Shown: positions 39,711-49,784 of the stretch, piece by piece
How the letters are laid out: every line of letters starts with the position of its first letter
Numbering within the stretch: position 1 is the first letter of the stretch
NCBI GenBank assembly: GCA_030424975.1
Contig: JAUHVY010000002.1
Coordinates: forward strand, 744,001-808,000
DNA from: Alphaproteobacteria bacterium
Lineage (GTDB): Bacteria; Pseudomonadota; Alphaproteobacteria; Micavibrionales; Micavibrionaceae
Direction of reading: 5' to 3'
Length of the DNA: 64,000 bases
Notes under the pieces: generated by a model
The model's database searches: none
What the model was told of the DNA's origin: nothing
The model's input: the letters and a program-made list of their open reading frames with translations, nothing else
Made by a program: the position numbers and the translations under genes

Positions 39711-40487
39711 AAAGGAAAAATGAAGATGTCTGTGCAATATTTTACCAAGGAAAACGGTCAAAAACTGGCATATGTGCATGTGCCCGCCACAGAGAGCGGT
39801 GCGGCATTGCCGCCGATTATGTTCTTGGGCGGGTTTAAATCCGACATGCAAGGGTCGAAGGCGCAATTCCTTCAGGCGCAATGTGAGGCTCGCGGACAGG
39901 AATTTGTTCGTTTTGATTATAGAGGGCATGGCCAATCTGATGCGGAATTTGTTGATGGAACGATTGGTGACTGGATGGAGGATGCTGCCGATATTCTTGC
40001 AAATATTTTGCCGCCGCGCCCCGTTGTTTTGGTTGGTTCATCCATGGGCGGCTGGATATCGCTGTTGTTATTGCTTTCACACCCGCAACGTGTACATGGT
40101 TTTGTCGGTATCGCCAGCGCGCCTGATTTCACGGCGGAAATAGAAGAGGGGATGGGGGAGCAAGAGCATAAGCAGATGAATGAAACAGGTCGCCTTGTGA
40201 TCCCAAGCGAATATGAGGAGCCGTATATCTTTACTCGTGACTTGATTTTAGACGGTGCGAATCGGTGCATTTTGGGTTCAGAGCATGATGCGTCTCTGCC
40301 GATGGTGTTATTGCAGGGGAAACAAGATGCGCAAGTGCCATGGGAAAAGGCGCACCGTATTCAGCGCGCCTTTCCGAAATCTGAAGTTGATGTCATCTTT
40401 ATTGATGATGGTAATCACAGCCTGTCTCGCCCGCAGGATTTAACACTGATTGATCAGGCTGTCCTTAAATTATCATCTGTAAACTAG
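39711..40487 (+). CDS. Alpha/beta hydrolase
   Basis: FDYRGHGQSD, LVGSSMGGWISLLL (GxSxG), C-terminal DGNHSLSRP; exact start among 39705-39726 uncertain. Confidence 0.88.
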   Translation, partial: KGKMKMSVQYFTKENGQKLAYVHVPATESGAALPPIMFLGGFKSDMQGSKAQFLQAQCEARGQEFVRFDYRGHGQSDAEFVDGTIGDWMEDAADILANILPPRPVVLVGSSMGGWISLLLLLSHPQRVHGFVGIASAPDFTAEIEEGMGEQEHKQMNETGRLVIPSEYEEPYIFTRDLILDGANRCILGSEHDASLPMVLLQGKQDAQVPWEKAHRIQRAFPKSEVDVIFIDDGNHSLSRPQDLTLIDQAVLKLSSVN

Positions 40488-40496
40488 GCGATTTGC

Positions 40497-41105
40497 CTAT
40501 TTGCGGCTGTATTGATAATTGCCGGATTTGCCTTTTTTCTTTATCTGACGAATTTTTTGCATGCCATCTGTATCTTCTTTTTTGCCAAACATCTTGCAAA
40601 GAATGGCATTTAGTAAAAAGATGATGATAGCAAAGCCAAAGAACACAGTGACAGCTTTTTGCTCTAGTAAAAAGCCGATAGCGTGTACGACTTTGGTTTT
40701 TTGAACCTCTTTTGGTTCATCTGTTTTTACCTGTCCTTCAATAACGTCACCTTTGTCGTTGGTTTCTTGTGAGAAACCTTTCATATAATCAGGCGTGTCA
40801 TCTGTTTCGACATCATTTGTGGCCTGGGGTGTATCTTCTGTTCCCATCAAGTCTTTCGGCGCCATGTCTTTTACGCTGTCTTTAACGGTATTGACGGTAT
40901 TGCTTACATTATCACTGAATTCATTAACCTTGATTTTCCATTGATCATGGCTTTCCTTGTGGTATTTGTCCCACAATGCGCCAAGATCCATCATGCGAAA
41001 GCCTTTTTCAGGATTTTCCGTGTAGATGTAAACATCGTTAGCAAGCGCCGCGAGGCCGGGAATGAGAAGCAAAATAAAGAGGAATTTTTTCATGGTATAG
41101 ATCAC
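40497..41105 (-). CDS. Hypothetical membrane protein
   Basis: N-terminal and C-terminal hydrophobic segments with hydrophilic middle. Confidence 0.55.
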   Translation of the reverse strand: MIYTMKKFLFILLLIPGLAALANDVYIYTENPEKGFRMMDLGALWDKYHKESHDQWKIKVNEFSDNVSNTVNTVKDSVKDMAPKDLMGTEDTPQATNDVETDDTPDYMKGFSQETNDKGDVIEGQVKTDEPKEVQKTKVVHAIGFLLEQKAVTVFFGFAIIIFLLNAILCKMFGKKEDTDGMQKIRQIKKKGKSGNYQYSRK

Positions 41106-41233
41106 CGTTAAACATAAAACTGCACGCAGTCTATCAGTGAAGTTATGTTTGGGAAAGGTAGGACTTGAATTTTTCCCAAAGAGTGTCTATCTTGCGCGCA
41201 GCTTTTATAAACACATATGTGTTTTTCCAAAAA

Positions 41234-41321
41234 GGAGACGTGGCCGAGTGGTTTAAGGCGCACGCCTGGAAAGCGTGTTGGGGGCAACTCCTCGCAGGTT
41301 CGAATCCTGTCGTCTCCGCCA
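41234..41321 (+). tRNA. tRNA-Ser (anticodon GGA), CCA encoded
   Basis: Acceptor GGAGACG/CGTCTCC, anticodon arm CACGC-CTGGAAA-GCGTG, variable arm, T arm GCAGGTTCGAATCCTGT, terminal GCCA. Confidence 0.95.
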
Positions 41322-41466
41322 TTTACTGCAATTTTTCTTTGTTTTTCAAGTATACCGCCTTATGACAATACCTGTTGTCTATTTTGTATTGTGATGACCT
41401 AAAATCAGGGATGGAGAAAGACGATGTGCGCAGGGTGTTGAGCAATGATCACTGTTTCAGGTGAAA

Positions 41467-41841
41467 TTAAACCAATTCCTCAATGTCTTCTTTTGTCATG
41501 ACCTTGGTATAGAAGTCCTCAACAATGCCGTAGCTTTCTACGCGCTGTTTGTCGAAATCGCTATCGGATGAGGTAACAACCACAATGCGCGTTGGGGCTT
41601 TGTCGTATTTTGATTTAACGGCATCCAAAAAATCAAACCCATTTGCGCCGGCCATATTCAGGTCAAGTAAAACCAAATCAGGGATTGGTGATTCGTCCTC
41701 AAAAAAGGTTAGTGCCTCCTGCCCGTCATAAGCCTGTGAAAGCTTGATTTCAGGAAAGTTTTTGTTGAACAAAGCCTTCATAAAGAATTGATAGCTTGTG
41801 TCATCTTCAACGATCAGAACGGTTTCCACTTTTTTGTCCAT
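41467..41841 (-). CDS. Single-domain response regulator
   Basis: LIVEDDTSYQFFMKAL, DLVLLDLNMAGANGFDFL. Confidence 0.9.
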   Translation of the reverse strand: MDKKVETVLIVEDDTSYQFFMKALFNKNFPEIKLSQAYDGQEALTFFEDESPIPDLVLLDLNMAGANGFDFLDAVKSKYDKAPTRIVVVTSSDSDFDKQRVESYGIVEDFYTKVMTKEDIEELV

Positions 41842-42078
41842 TAGGATTTCCTTATTTGACTTTGCACAAGATAAACAAAGGTGATACTTTTTAAAAGAGT
41901 TAAATATACTTTTTCATTTCATAATACAGGGTAAAACGATGCAGTTATGCGAATTAAAGTGCATACACACGCAGTTTTGCACCTTTTAATGATTATATAA
42001 TAATCTCATGCTTTTGCGTTATGGTATAATGCGATACGATTATGCGAGAGTATTTTTTTATGTGTGGAAATGGTGGGG

Positions 42079-43356
42079 AACATGAGCACAAAGTATAAGA
42101 TGTCGCGTCGTCAATTCATGAAAAATGCCTTGATTACGTCTGCAGGTGTGGCACTGAGTGTGAAGGCCCCATTTGTGCATGCAAAAACGCGCCCGAAACT
42201 GCGTGTGTTGGGAACACATGTTACATTGCAGGAGCAAATAAGAGCACGGGCGCAGCAAGAGCTTGATATAGATATAGAATTTACACCTGGTGGTAGCGCC
42301 GAGGTTTTGCAAAAAGCATCAAGTGCGCCCGAATCATTTGATCTTTACGAGCAATGGTCTGATAGTATGGGGGTCTTGTGGCGTGCAAATGCCATTCAAC
42401 CAATCGAAACAGAGCGCTTAACGTATTGGAATGAAATCAATAACCTGACGAAAACCGGCCAAATTGTTGAGGGCGCAAAAATTGGCGCCGGGGATGCGCC
42501 GCATAAATTACTGTTTGTGCAACCTGATGGTTCCCTAGGGGAAACAAATACAGGGAAAATAAGTTTTATGCCCTATGTCCATAACACGGATTCGTTCGGA
42601 TATGACACGCGGTATATGGAGCGAGGCATTCCATATGAAACAGAAAGCTGGGGTTGGCTTTTTGATGGACGGCATAGCGGTAAAGTCGGGTTAGTGAATG
42701 CGCCGACGATCGGGATTTTTGATGCAGCATTAGCCGCGCAAGCAAAGGGGTTAATGACATTTCAAGATATTGGAAATATGACCCGTGATGAGATTGATAA
42801 ATTATTCGATATTTTGATCGATCTAAAACAACGCGGACATTTCTGCGGCTTATGGAATTCTGTTCCTGAATCGACAGAATTTTTTATCAGTGGTCGTGCA
42901 CAAATTGCCAGTATGTTTTCACCTGGAATATCAGAACTTCAAGGGCGCAATATACCGGTTGTTTATGCTGCACCAAAAGAAGGGTATCGCGGTTGGCATG
43001 GCGTTATGTGTTTGTCTTCCAAAACAGAAGGGCATGTTAAAGACGCAGCATATAAATATATGAATTGGTGGCTTTCCGGTTGGCCCGGCGCATTAATTGC
43101 ACGCCAAGGGTATTATATTTCAAACCCGCAACGCTCCCGCGAAATCTTAAGTGAAAATGAATGGAATTATTGGTATGAGGGCAAACCTGCAGTGCAGTCG
43201 ATGAAAAATACACAAGGAAGAGTTTCAATCCAGCCGGGAGATGTGCGAAACGGCGGGTCATACGAAAACCGTTTTAGTAATATTGCCGTTTGGAATACTG
43301 TGATGGATACCTATGAGTATAGTTTACCGCGCTGGCATGAATTTATATTATCATAA
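42079..43356 (+). CDS. Tat-dependent extracellular solute-binding protein
   Basis: Twin-arginine signal MSRRQFMKNALITSAGVALS; solute-binding-like body; start may lie between 42064 and 42103. Confidence 0.75.
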   Translation, partial: NMSTKYKMSRRQFMKNALITSAGVALSVKAPFVHAKTRPKLRVLGTHVTLQEQIRARAQQELDIDIEFTPGGSAEVLQKASSAPESFDLYEQWSDSMGVLWRANAIQPIETERLTYWNEINNLTKTGQIVEGAKIGAGDAPHKLLFVQPDGSLGETNTGKISFMPYVHNTDSFGYDTRYMERGIPYETESWGWLFDGRHSGKVGLVNAPTIGIFDAALAAQAKGLMTFQDIGNMTRDEIDKLFDILIDLKQRGHFCGLWNSVPESTEFFISGRAQIASMFSPGISELQGRNIPVVYAAPKEGYRGWHGVMCLSSKTEGHVKDAAYKYMNWWLSGWPGALIARQGYYISNPQRSREILSENEWNYWYEGKPAVQSMKNTQGRVSIQPGDVRNGGSYENRFSNIAVWNTVMDTYEYSLPRWHEFILS

Positions 43357-43364
43357 ACGTCAGG

Positions 43365-45596
43365 GTGCGTATGTTTTGCGATAAGTTAATATCACGATTT
43401 TCTATTCAAAAGCAGATAATGATCGGTTTTCTACCGGTTTTGTGCGTGTTGATTTTTTTAGGGCTGAGCAGCCAGATCAACATGAAAAATTACAAAGAAA
43501 ACTTTGATTTCCTGAAAAGCGCGACCGAAGAAGGCGGGCATTTCGATGAAATTCAAAAGGATATGTTGGCGTTGCAACGTCATGTCCTTGTCTATTCATA
43601 TACAGGCTATCGCGGCATCTTAAAAAAGATTGAGTATCTGCAAAGTGATATAGAAGCAGAATTTGAAATTATTTTGCCTATGGCGCAAACCGATGATGAT
43701 ATATATGACCGCACAAAGCGTATTTATAATCATTACATGGATCATAAAAAAGGTTTTTCAGAGGCTGTTCAGCGCCGTACAAATTTAAATAAACTGAAGA
43801 AGGATCGTCTTGGCCCTCTTTATGATGAGGCAGAAGGAATTTTAGATGGAATTTCCGGTGAGTATAGGGATCGTGGGGATTTTAAGCGTGCGTATTTCAC
43901 CGAAGAAACAGAAGAAAAACTTTTAAATATCCGTCTCAACACACTTAAATATGAATTAAGCAATGATCGTGGGTATATCAATTCTATCAATGCGGAAATG
44001 GAAGCGATTAGAGAGCAGGTAAGGGCGATCACAACCGAATATGAACCGAGAGTGCCGCAACCGGATCAATTTGATGAGTTTTTAAAAGTTGCTGATGAAT
44101 TTGAGACAGTTTTAAATGATGTGATCCATGTAAACAGCATTTATATCCAATTAGTAAATGTTGTATTGCCCGGAAAAGTCGCGGAGATAGATAAGCTGAT
44201 TGATGAGTTGGAAATTTTGCATGATGAGCGCTATTATGGCATCACGCAAAATCTTTCGTCGCGTATATTTAATGCGCAGCATAATTTTACTTGGTTAACA
44301 ATTATTGCCGGGTTATTGGGGGTTTTAGGTTCATTTTTTATTGCGCGCGGTATTGCTATTGCTGTGCGTGATATGTCGCAGACGCTCTCAATTCTGGCTA
44401 GCGGCGTTTGGGATACAGATATTCCGGGGCGAGAGCGTCGTGATGAGGTGGGTAGCATGGCGCGTGCTGCACAGGAATTCAGCAACATGGTTGAGAAAAT
44501 CGAACGTCAGAGCAGGGAGATTGAAGATAACCGAATTATGCTCTCCAATACGTTGGAGAATATAGTTGATGGCCTGATTACGATAGATCAAGCGGGGAAT
44601 ATTCTCACATATAACAAAGCTTGTTTTAATATTTTTGGATATACAGCCGAGGAAGTCATTGGTCAAAATGTGAAAATTTTAATGCCTGATCCATATAGAG
44701 CAGAACATGATGGGTATTTAACGGCTTATCATGATACGGGGGTCGGACAAGTTATTGGTATTGGCCGGGAAGTTCAGGGCCTCAGGAAAAATGGTGAAAT
44801 TTTCCCTCTGGAGCTAAGTGTTAGCCGTGTGGAGCTTGATAAGGGGCTTATTTTCTGCGGTATTGTGCGTGATATTACAGAGATGAAAAAAGCGCAGGAT
44901 GAATTGGTTAACGCGAATTCTGAGCTGGAGGAGTTTGCGTATCGTACCTCTCACGATCTGCGCTCTCCGCTTGTTTCTTCTTTGGGGTTGTTGAGTTTAG
45001 GTAGGGACGCCATCCAAAGCGACAATAAAGAAGAGGCGTTATTGAGCATTGATCATGTCGAGCGCTCTCTCGAAAAATTAGAAGTGTTGGTGCGCGATAT
45101 CTTGTCCTTGACGCAAATTAGAAATGCAGAGGAGGATGAGGTGTTGGTTGATGTTGCGCAAGCTATCGATAATGCCAGGTCGGCTCTTTCACATATGGAT
45201 AATGCCGATCGCCTTGGTTTTATCCTTGATTTACAATATGAGGAGCCCTTGAGGGTAAAGGAGAGCCGCTTTGTCTTGTTGTTGGAGAATCTAATATCCA
45301 ATGCAATTAAATATCAAAATAAGGACGAAGAAAAACCATATGTGAGCATCAAAACGTTACGTGAGGATAGCCGTTTTATCCTGATTATTTCGGATAATGG
45401 AATGGGGATTCCCAAAAAGTTTCAGGAGGATTTATTTTCTATGTTCAAGCGCTTTCATCCTAAGGTTTCATTCGGTTCAGGATTGGGGATGTATATGATG
45501 AAAAAAAGTGTCGGTATCATGGGGGGGGAAATCGAATACATCGACCTTGGAGAGGGGAGTGGCGCAATGTTTAAGGTTACATTGCCTATAAAATAA
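43365..45596 (+). CDS. Membrane sensor histidine kinase with HAMP and PAS domains
   Basis: Two TM segments, HAMP region after second TM, PAS (ENIVDGLITIDQAGNILTYNKACFNIFGYTAEEVIG), H-box SHDLRSPLVSSLG, N-box LLENLISNAIKYQN. Confidence 0.92.
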   Translation: MRMFCDKLISRFSIQKQIMIGFLPVLCVLIFLGLSSQINMKNYKENFDFLKSATEEGGHFDEIQKDMLALQRHVLVYSYTGYRGILKKIEYLQSDIEAEFEIILPMAQTDDDIYDRTKRIYNHYMDHKKGFSEAVQRRTNLNKLKKDRLGPLYDEAEGILDGISGEYRDRGDFKRAYFTEETEEKLLNIRLNTLKYELSNDRGYINSINAEMEAIREQVRAITTEYEPRVPQPDQFDEFLKVADEFETVLNDVIHVNSIYIQLVNVVLPGKVAEIDKLIDELEILHDERYYGITQNLSSRIFNAQHNFTWLTIIAGLLGVLGSFFIARGIAIAVRDMSQTLSILASGVWDTDIPGRERRDEVGSMARAAQEFSNMVEKIERQSREIEDNRIMLSNTLENIVDGLITIDQAGNILTYNKACFNIFGYTAEEVIGQNVKILMPDPYRAEHDGYLTAYHDTGVGQVIGIGREVQGLRKNGEIFPLELSVSRVELDKGLIFCGIVRDITEMKKAQDELVNANSELEEFAYRTSHDLRSPLVSSLGLLSLGRDAIQSDNKEEALLSIDHVERSLEKLEVLVRDILSLTQIRNAEEDEVLVDVAQAIDNARSALSHMDNADRLGFILDLQYEEPLRVKESRFVLLLENLISNAIKYQNKDEEKPYVSIKTLREDSRFILIISDNGMGIPKKFQEDLFSMFKRFHPKVSFGSGLGMYMMKKSVGIMGGEIEYIDLGEGSGAMFKVTLPIK

Positions 45597-45642
45597 TGGT
45601 AAATTTTACTATATAATTTTTTTATATATCAGGAGTGTGTGT

Positions 45643-46017
45643 ATGAGTGTGCAATCTATCTTGATTGTTGATGACAGTGAGCCGGAGCAGTTTTTTGTAA
45701 GGGCTTTGATCAAAAAATATGATCCCGAGATCAGTGTTATTGATGCTTTTGATGGAGCGGAGGCTCTTGCAGTTTTAGATGCTATGGGCGATATGCCTGA
45801 TATTATTTTTCTGGACGTTAATATGCCGGGCATGAATGGTTTTGAATTCCTTGCGAAGTATAAGGAAAAATATAAACAAAGCGCATCGAAGGTTTTGATG
45901 TTGTCATCGTCTGATCAGGAATGTGATAAACAAAAAGCCTTGAGCTATGATTTCGTGAAAGACTATTTTATCAAGCCTTTAACGCCACAGCATCTCGAAG
46001 TTTTGAAAGATATTTAA
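45643..46017 (+). CDS. Single-domain response regulator
   Basis: ILIVDDSEPEQFFVRAL, DIIFLDVNMPGMNGFEFL. Confidence 0.9.
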   Translation: MSVQSILIVDDSEPEQFFVRALIKKYDPEISVIDAFDGAEALAVLDAMGDMPDIIFLDVNMPGMNGFEFLAKYKEKYKQSASKVLMLSSSDQECDKQKALSYDFVKDYFIKPLTPQHLEVLKDI

Positions 46018-46044
46018 TTTCATAACTGAATTTGTTTATGCAGA

Positions 46045-46398
46045 TTATTCTTCGTAATAGCCGTTTTCTATGAGATAGCGCGTTGCGCGATTATACTGTT
46101 CATGAATATCGTTGTAGATCTCTCTGCGCTCCGCTGAAGATGCGGTTTCCATGTCTTGTGATTTCGCGCATAGTTCTCGCATTTCGTCAGCACCGACTGC
46201 ACCTGCTGTTCCTTTTAAGGCGTGCGAAATTTCAACCCAATCATGGCTGGTGCCATCGGTGCATATTGTTTCCAGAACATCAAGTTGTTCTTTTGCCTGA
46301 GAAACAAACAGGCTGATCAAATCAAGCATAAATTCTTCATCTCCCATTGAGTTTTCGCGCAAATTTTCGAGATTTACTGCTTGAGTATTTTCAGTCAT
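46045..46398 (-). CDS. Hpt domain phosphotransfer protein
   Basis: WVEISHALKGTAGAVGADEMRELC (HxxKG). Confidence 0.9.
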   Translation of the reverse strand: MTENTQAVNLENLRENSMGDEEFMLDLISLFVSQAKEQLDVLETICTDGTSHDWVEISHALKGTAGAVGADEMRELCAKSQDMETASSAERREIYNDIHEQYNRATRYLIENGYYEE

Positions 46399-46439
46399 GC
46401 TTCATTGCCTCACAATTTCTTAGGTTTGTTTGTAAGCGG

Positions 46440-47216
46440 TTATGCCTGTTGTCCGGACCGAACTGTAGGGGATGTCATAAAGCTTTTGTAAACACGCATT
46501 TTCTCGATCGGCTTAACGATAAAACCGTTTGCACCGTGTTTTTTGATGTCCATAATCATATCGGAATTTGTATCGCTACTGATCATAATCACATGGGCTT
46601 TCGGGTCTACGCGTTGTTTTAATGATTTGAGCAATTTATTTCCCTGCGATGTTTGTAAATGGATGTCCAGAAACAAAAGATCAGGTGCATATTGCAAATA
46701 TGTTTCAAATAATTTTTCAGGCTGCTGCAATGTTATGACATTGCCTAGAGGCGCCAATATTTTTTCCATTTGTTTCAAGACGATCATATCATCATCAAGA
46801 ATGACAACAAGGTTGGTCGGTCGGCGCATACGACGAAAAGCGACGGCCGCGGGAAAATCACTCATATCGACATGTTTTTCAATCGCTAAGGCCAGATTTT
46901 CCAGCCCCGAACCTTGCGCGGATCTGTTTGTTACCCGCACTTTGCCGTTCATATCGTTTTGCGATAGTGCCGTTTCAACCTTACTTAACGCTAAGGAATC
47001 TTTGTTTAATGCAAATGTAAAAATCTCTTGGTCCGTTATGAGGGTTTCTGCGGACATGTTGTTGAAATGAAATTCAATAAATTGAATCAGTTCATCTTTG
47101 TTTACAGCGGCATCCTCGATCACAAAGTGAAAGTATTGCCACTTGTCTTTACTTTTCTTTTTCTCTGCAACCATGTGCATGAAATCAATAATGTTGTCTT
47201 TTGTATATTTTATCAT
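46440..47216 (-). CDS. Response regulator receiver protein with N-terminal extension
   Basis: LVVILDDDMIVLKQMEKIL, DLLFLDIHLQTSQGNKLL, GFIVKPIEK. Confidence 0.85.
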   Translation of the reverse strand: MIKYTKDNIIDFMHMVAEKKKSKDKWQYFHFVIEDAAVNKDELIQFIEFHFNNMSAETLITDQEIFTFALNKDSLALSKVETALSQNDMNGKVRVTNRSAQGSGLENLALAIEKHVDMSDFPAAVAFRRMRRPTNLVVILDDDMIVLKQMEKILAPLGNVITLQQPEKLFETYLQYAPDLLFLDIHLQTSQGNKLLKSLKQRVDPKAHVIMISSDTNSDMIMDIKKHGANGFIVKPIEKMRVYKSFMTSPTVRSGQQA

Positions 47217-47560
47217 AACACAATCATTTTAATTCGCGTGAATATCCTAACAAGTTTCTTTATTGGAATATACTCATAGTATTCTACTATTAGTTTAATA
47301 AAATTATATTTAAGTTACCTTAAGATTATATATATTACTGTTTTATAATGTTTTTTCATCTCTTTTTCACCCTTAGTCTGCGTGATATCCACGATGATTT
47401 TTATGGTGCATGCATACGTTGATATGGATGTTCCATGTAAGAGGGGTTCTGGATATTGGAATGTACCGATGATGGTGTATATTCTCTGACATTATTATTA
47501 CGTTTTATCATGGATCTTTAACACGTCATAAAAAGCCGTGTTTATTAAAAAGGACTTCTT

Positions 47561-48697
47561 ATGAATAAATTTCTTACGGTCATTCTTGTTATTTTGGCTT
47601 TAGTATTTTTCAAAATACTGGGCACATCTTTTAATGCTGCACCTTTGCCAAAATCATCACCTGTTGATGTGAAAACGGTCGAGATAGCGGGTGGCCTTGA
47701 ATTTCCATGGGGGATGGCGTTTTTGCCGAATGGAGATATTCTGGTGACAGAGCGCGAAGGGCGCTTGCGCATAATTAAAGACGGCTTGCTGCAGGATGAA
47801 CCTGTTCAAGGCCTGCCTGAAAATATTTATGTTGCAGGGCAGGGCGGCTTACTCGATGTTGTGTTGCACCCCGGGTTTTCAAAAAATCGTTTGATTTATT
47901 TCTCTTATGCAGCCGAGGAAAACGGGCTTGCAGGCACGCAGGTTGCGCGCGCAAAATTCATGAACACCCATTTGGAAAATGTGGAGGTCATATTTAAAGC
48001 GAACCCTAAAACAGGGGGCGATAATCATTTCGGATCACGTTTGGCATTCGACGCTAAGGGGTATTTGTTTATTACACTGGGGGAGCGCTATAGCTATATG
48101 AAAGAGGCGCAAAATGTTGCGAATCATTTAGGCAGTATCATCCGCATTCATGATGACGGGCGTATACCGCAGGATAACCCGTTTGTCGGGCAGAGCGGTG
48201 CAAGGGGAGAGATCTACGCCTATGGGGTGCGAAATGCGCAAGGGCTGGCGATGCGGCCTGAAAATGGTGAGATTTGGTATCATGAGCACGGACCCAAAGG
48301 TGGTGATGAGGTGAATATCCTAAAGAAGGGTGCGAATTATGGTTGGCCTGTTATTACCTACGGTATTGATTACACAGGGTTTAAAATCAGCGATAAAACA
48401 GAAATGGATGGCATGGAACAGCCTGTTATTTATTGGGATCCGTCCATCGCACCAAGTGGCATGGCTTTTTATCAGGGTGATAAATTCCCGCAATGGCAGG
48501 GCGATTTATTCGTCGGCGCCTTGGCGCATCGCCACTTACGTCATTTGGTTTTAAGCGGAGATGAGGTGATTGAGCAGGAATCACTCCTTGTCGATTCGGA
48601 GGAGCGAATCAGAGACGTGCGCATCGGCCCGGATGGCTATATTTACGTCTTAACCGATAGCCATGACGGCAAAGTGCTGCGTTTGGAACCGCGCTAA
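47561..48697 (+). CDS. PQQ-dependent sugar dehydrogenase (glucose/sorbosone dehydrogenase family)
   Basis: LEFPWGMAFLPNGDILVTEREGRLRII, YGVRNAQGLA, HGPKGGDEVNILKKGANYGWP. Confidence 0.92.
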   Translation: MNKFLTVILVILALVFFKILGTSFNAAPLPKSSPVDVKTVEIAGGLEFPWGMAFLPNGDILVTEREGRLRIIKDGLLQDEPVQGLPENIYVAGQGGLLDVVLHPGFSKNRLIYFSYAAEENGLAGTQVARAKFMNTHLENVEVIFKANPKTGGDNHFGSRLAFDAKGYLFITLGERYSYMKEAQNVANHLGSIIRIHDDGRIPQDNPFVGQSGARGEIYAYGVRNAQGLAMRPENGEIWYHEHGPKGGDEVNILKKGANYGWPVITYGIDYTGFKISDKTEMDGMEQPVIYWDPSIAPSGMAFYQGDKFPQWQGDLFVGALAHRHLRHLVLSGDEVIEQESLLVDSEERIRDVRIGPDGYIYVLTDSHDGKVLRLEPR

Positions 48698-48780
48698 AAC
48701 CTGCGGATTATCGGAAATTCCACTACTTTATTTGGCTATGGATTGACATTTTCAATTCTTTGGGCTAGCGTATAACAATC

Positions 48781-48842
48781 AGAAGGTGCCTACGGTTGGG
48801 CCTTCAATAAAATCGTAACCTTGCTAATTTTAGGAGGAAACA
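48781..48842 (+). promoter_or_regulatory. ROSE-like RNA thermometer in hsp20 5' UTR
   Basis: Hairpin GAAGG...CCTTC (48782-48805) and CCTTGCT (48819-48825) pairing with SD AGGAGG (48832-48837) leaving a bulged G. Confidence 0.7.
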
Positions 48843-49337
48843 ATGTCTAATATTGCAACTTTTACACCCTTAATGCGTCAATCTGTCGGCTTTGATCGTT
48901 TTAACGATCTGTTTGAAAGCTTACTGAATGATAAGAATGACCGTTTTGAGGCGTATCCCCCATACAACATCGAAAAAAGTGATGAAGACGGCTATCGTAT
49001 TACTATCGCCGTTGCAGGTTTCTCGGAGGAGGAGCTGAACATCGTTGCGCAGGATGACCGTTTGACGGTTTCTGCGGCTAAAGTCGATAAGCCGGAAAGT
49101 GAAGAGGTGCGTTATCTGCATCGCGGTATCGCAACCCGCTCATTTGAACGTGTATTCCGCTTGGCGGATCATATTCGCGTGGTGGATGCATCGCTTGAAA
49201 ATGGCTTGCTGACGGTCTCTTTGGTGCGTGAAGTACCGGAAGAGAAGAAGCCGCGTATGATTGCGATTAACGGCAAAACGCACGCCACGACAAAGTCGGC
49301 TTTGCTTGAAAAGCAAAAAAAATCAAAAAATAGTTAA
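48843..49337 (+). CDS. Hsp20 family small heat shock protein
   Basis: YPPYNIEKSDEDGYRITIAVAGFSEEELNIVAQDDRLTVSA alpha-crystallin domain. Confidence 0.95.
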   Translation: MSNIATFTPLMRQSVGFDRFNDLFESLLNDKNDRFEAYPPYNIEKSDEDGYRITIAVAGFSEEELNIVAQDDRLTVSAAKVDKPESEEVRYLHRGIATRSFERVFRLADHIRVVDASLENGLLTVSLVREVPEEKKPRMIAINGKTHATTKSALLEKQKKSKNS

Positions 49338-49407
49338 CCTTTATATTCGAGCTAACGAATAAATAAGTAAGGAACTGTATATGCCCTGAGTCATTAGGAC
49401 ATGTACT

Positions 49408-49468
49408 GGCCTTTTCCGACGCGAACCTCTCTCCCCACCCCCTACAAGCGCGGAAAAGGCCTTTTTTT
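49408..49468 (+). terminator. Intrinsic terminator-like hairpin with long C-rich loop (possible sRNA 3' end)
   Basis: GGCCTTTTCCG (49408-49418) / CGGAAAAGGCC (49451-49461) + T7; loop contains cctctctccccaccccc. Confidence 0.7.
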
Positions 49469-49521
49469 GTTTGAAAACAGACAGTTTTCTGATCTATTGT
49501 GAAAAAAAACGAGGTTTATCA

Positions 49522-49764
49522 ATGGAACAGGAAATACACGGATATCGCTATTTTATGGTTGGTCGTTTTCCGGTGAAGATTCATTTAAATAAACGCGGTC
49601 AATATATGGATGCGCATGTTCCTGATCGTGATACGCGCGGTTTAAAGCGGGATTTGAAGTATATAGACTTTGTTATGGATGGCCAGTATGTTACGGAAAT
49701 TGATGAAGATCAATATGACACAGAGGTCGAGGATTTTTTAAATAGAGAACCTAAAAGGTTTTAG
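49522..49764 (+). CDS. Hypothetical protein (ORF track start 49471 overlaps terminator region)
   Basis: MEQEIHGYRYFMVGRFPVKIHLNKRGQ. Confidence 0.55.
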   Translation: MEQEIHGYRYFMVGRFPVKIHLNKRGQYMDAHVPDRDTRGLKRDLKYIDFVMDGQYVTEIDEDQYDTEVEDFLNREPKRF

Positions 49765-49784
49765 CCATAAGTCAGGGGTGAAGT

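Noticed and set aside
41165-41402. ORFs 41165-41365 and 41217-41402 on the + strand
   Set aside because: They overlap the tRNA-Ser gene and have no coding-like features.
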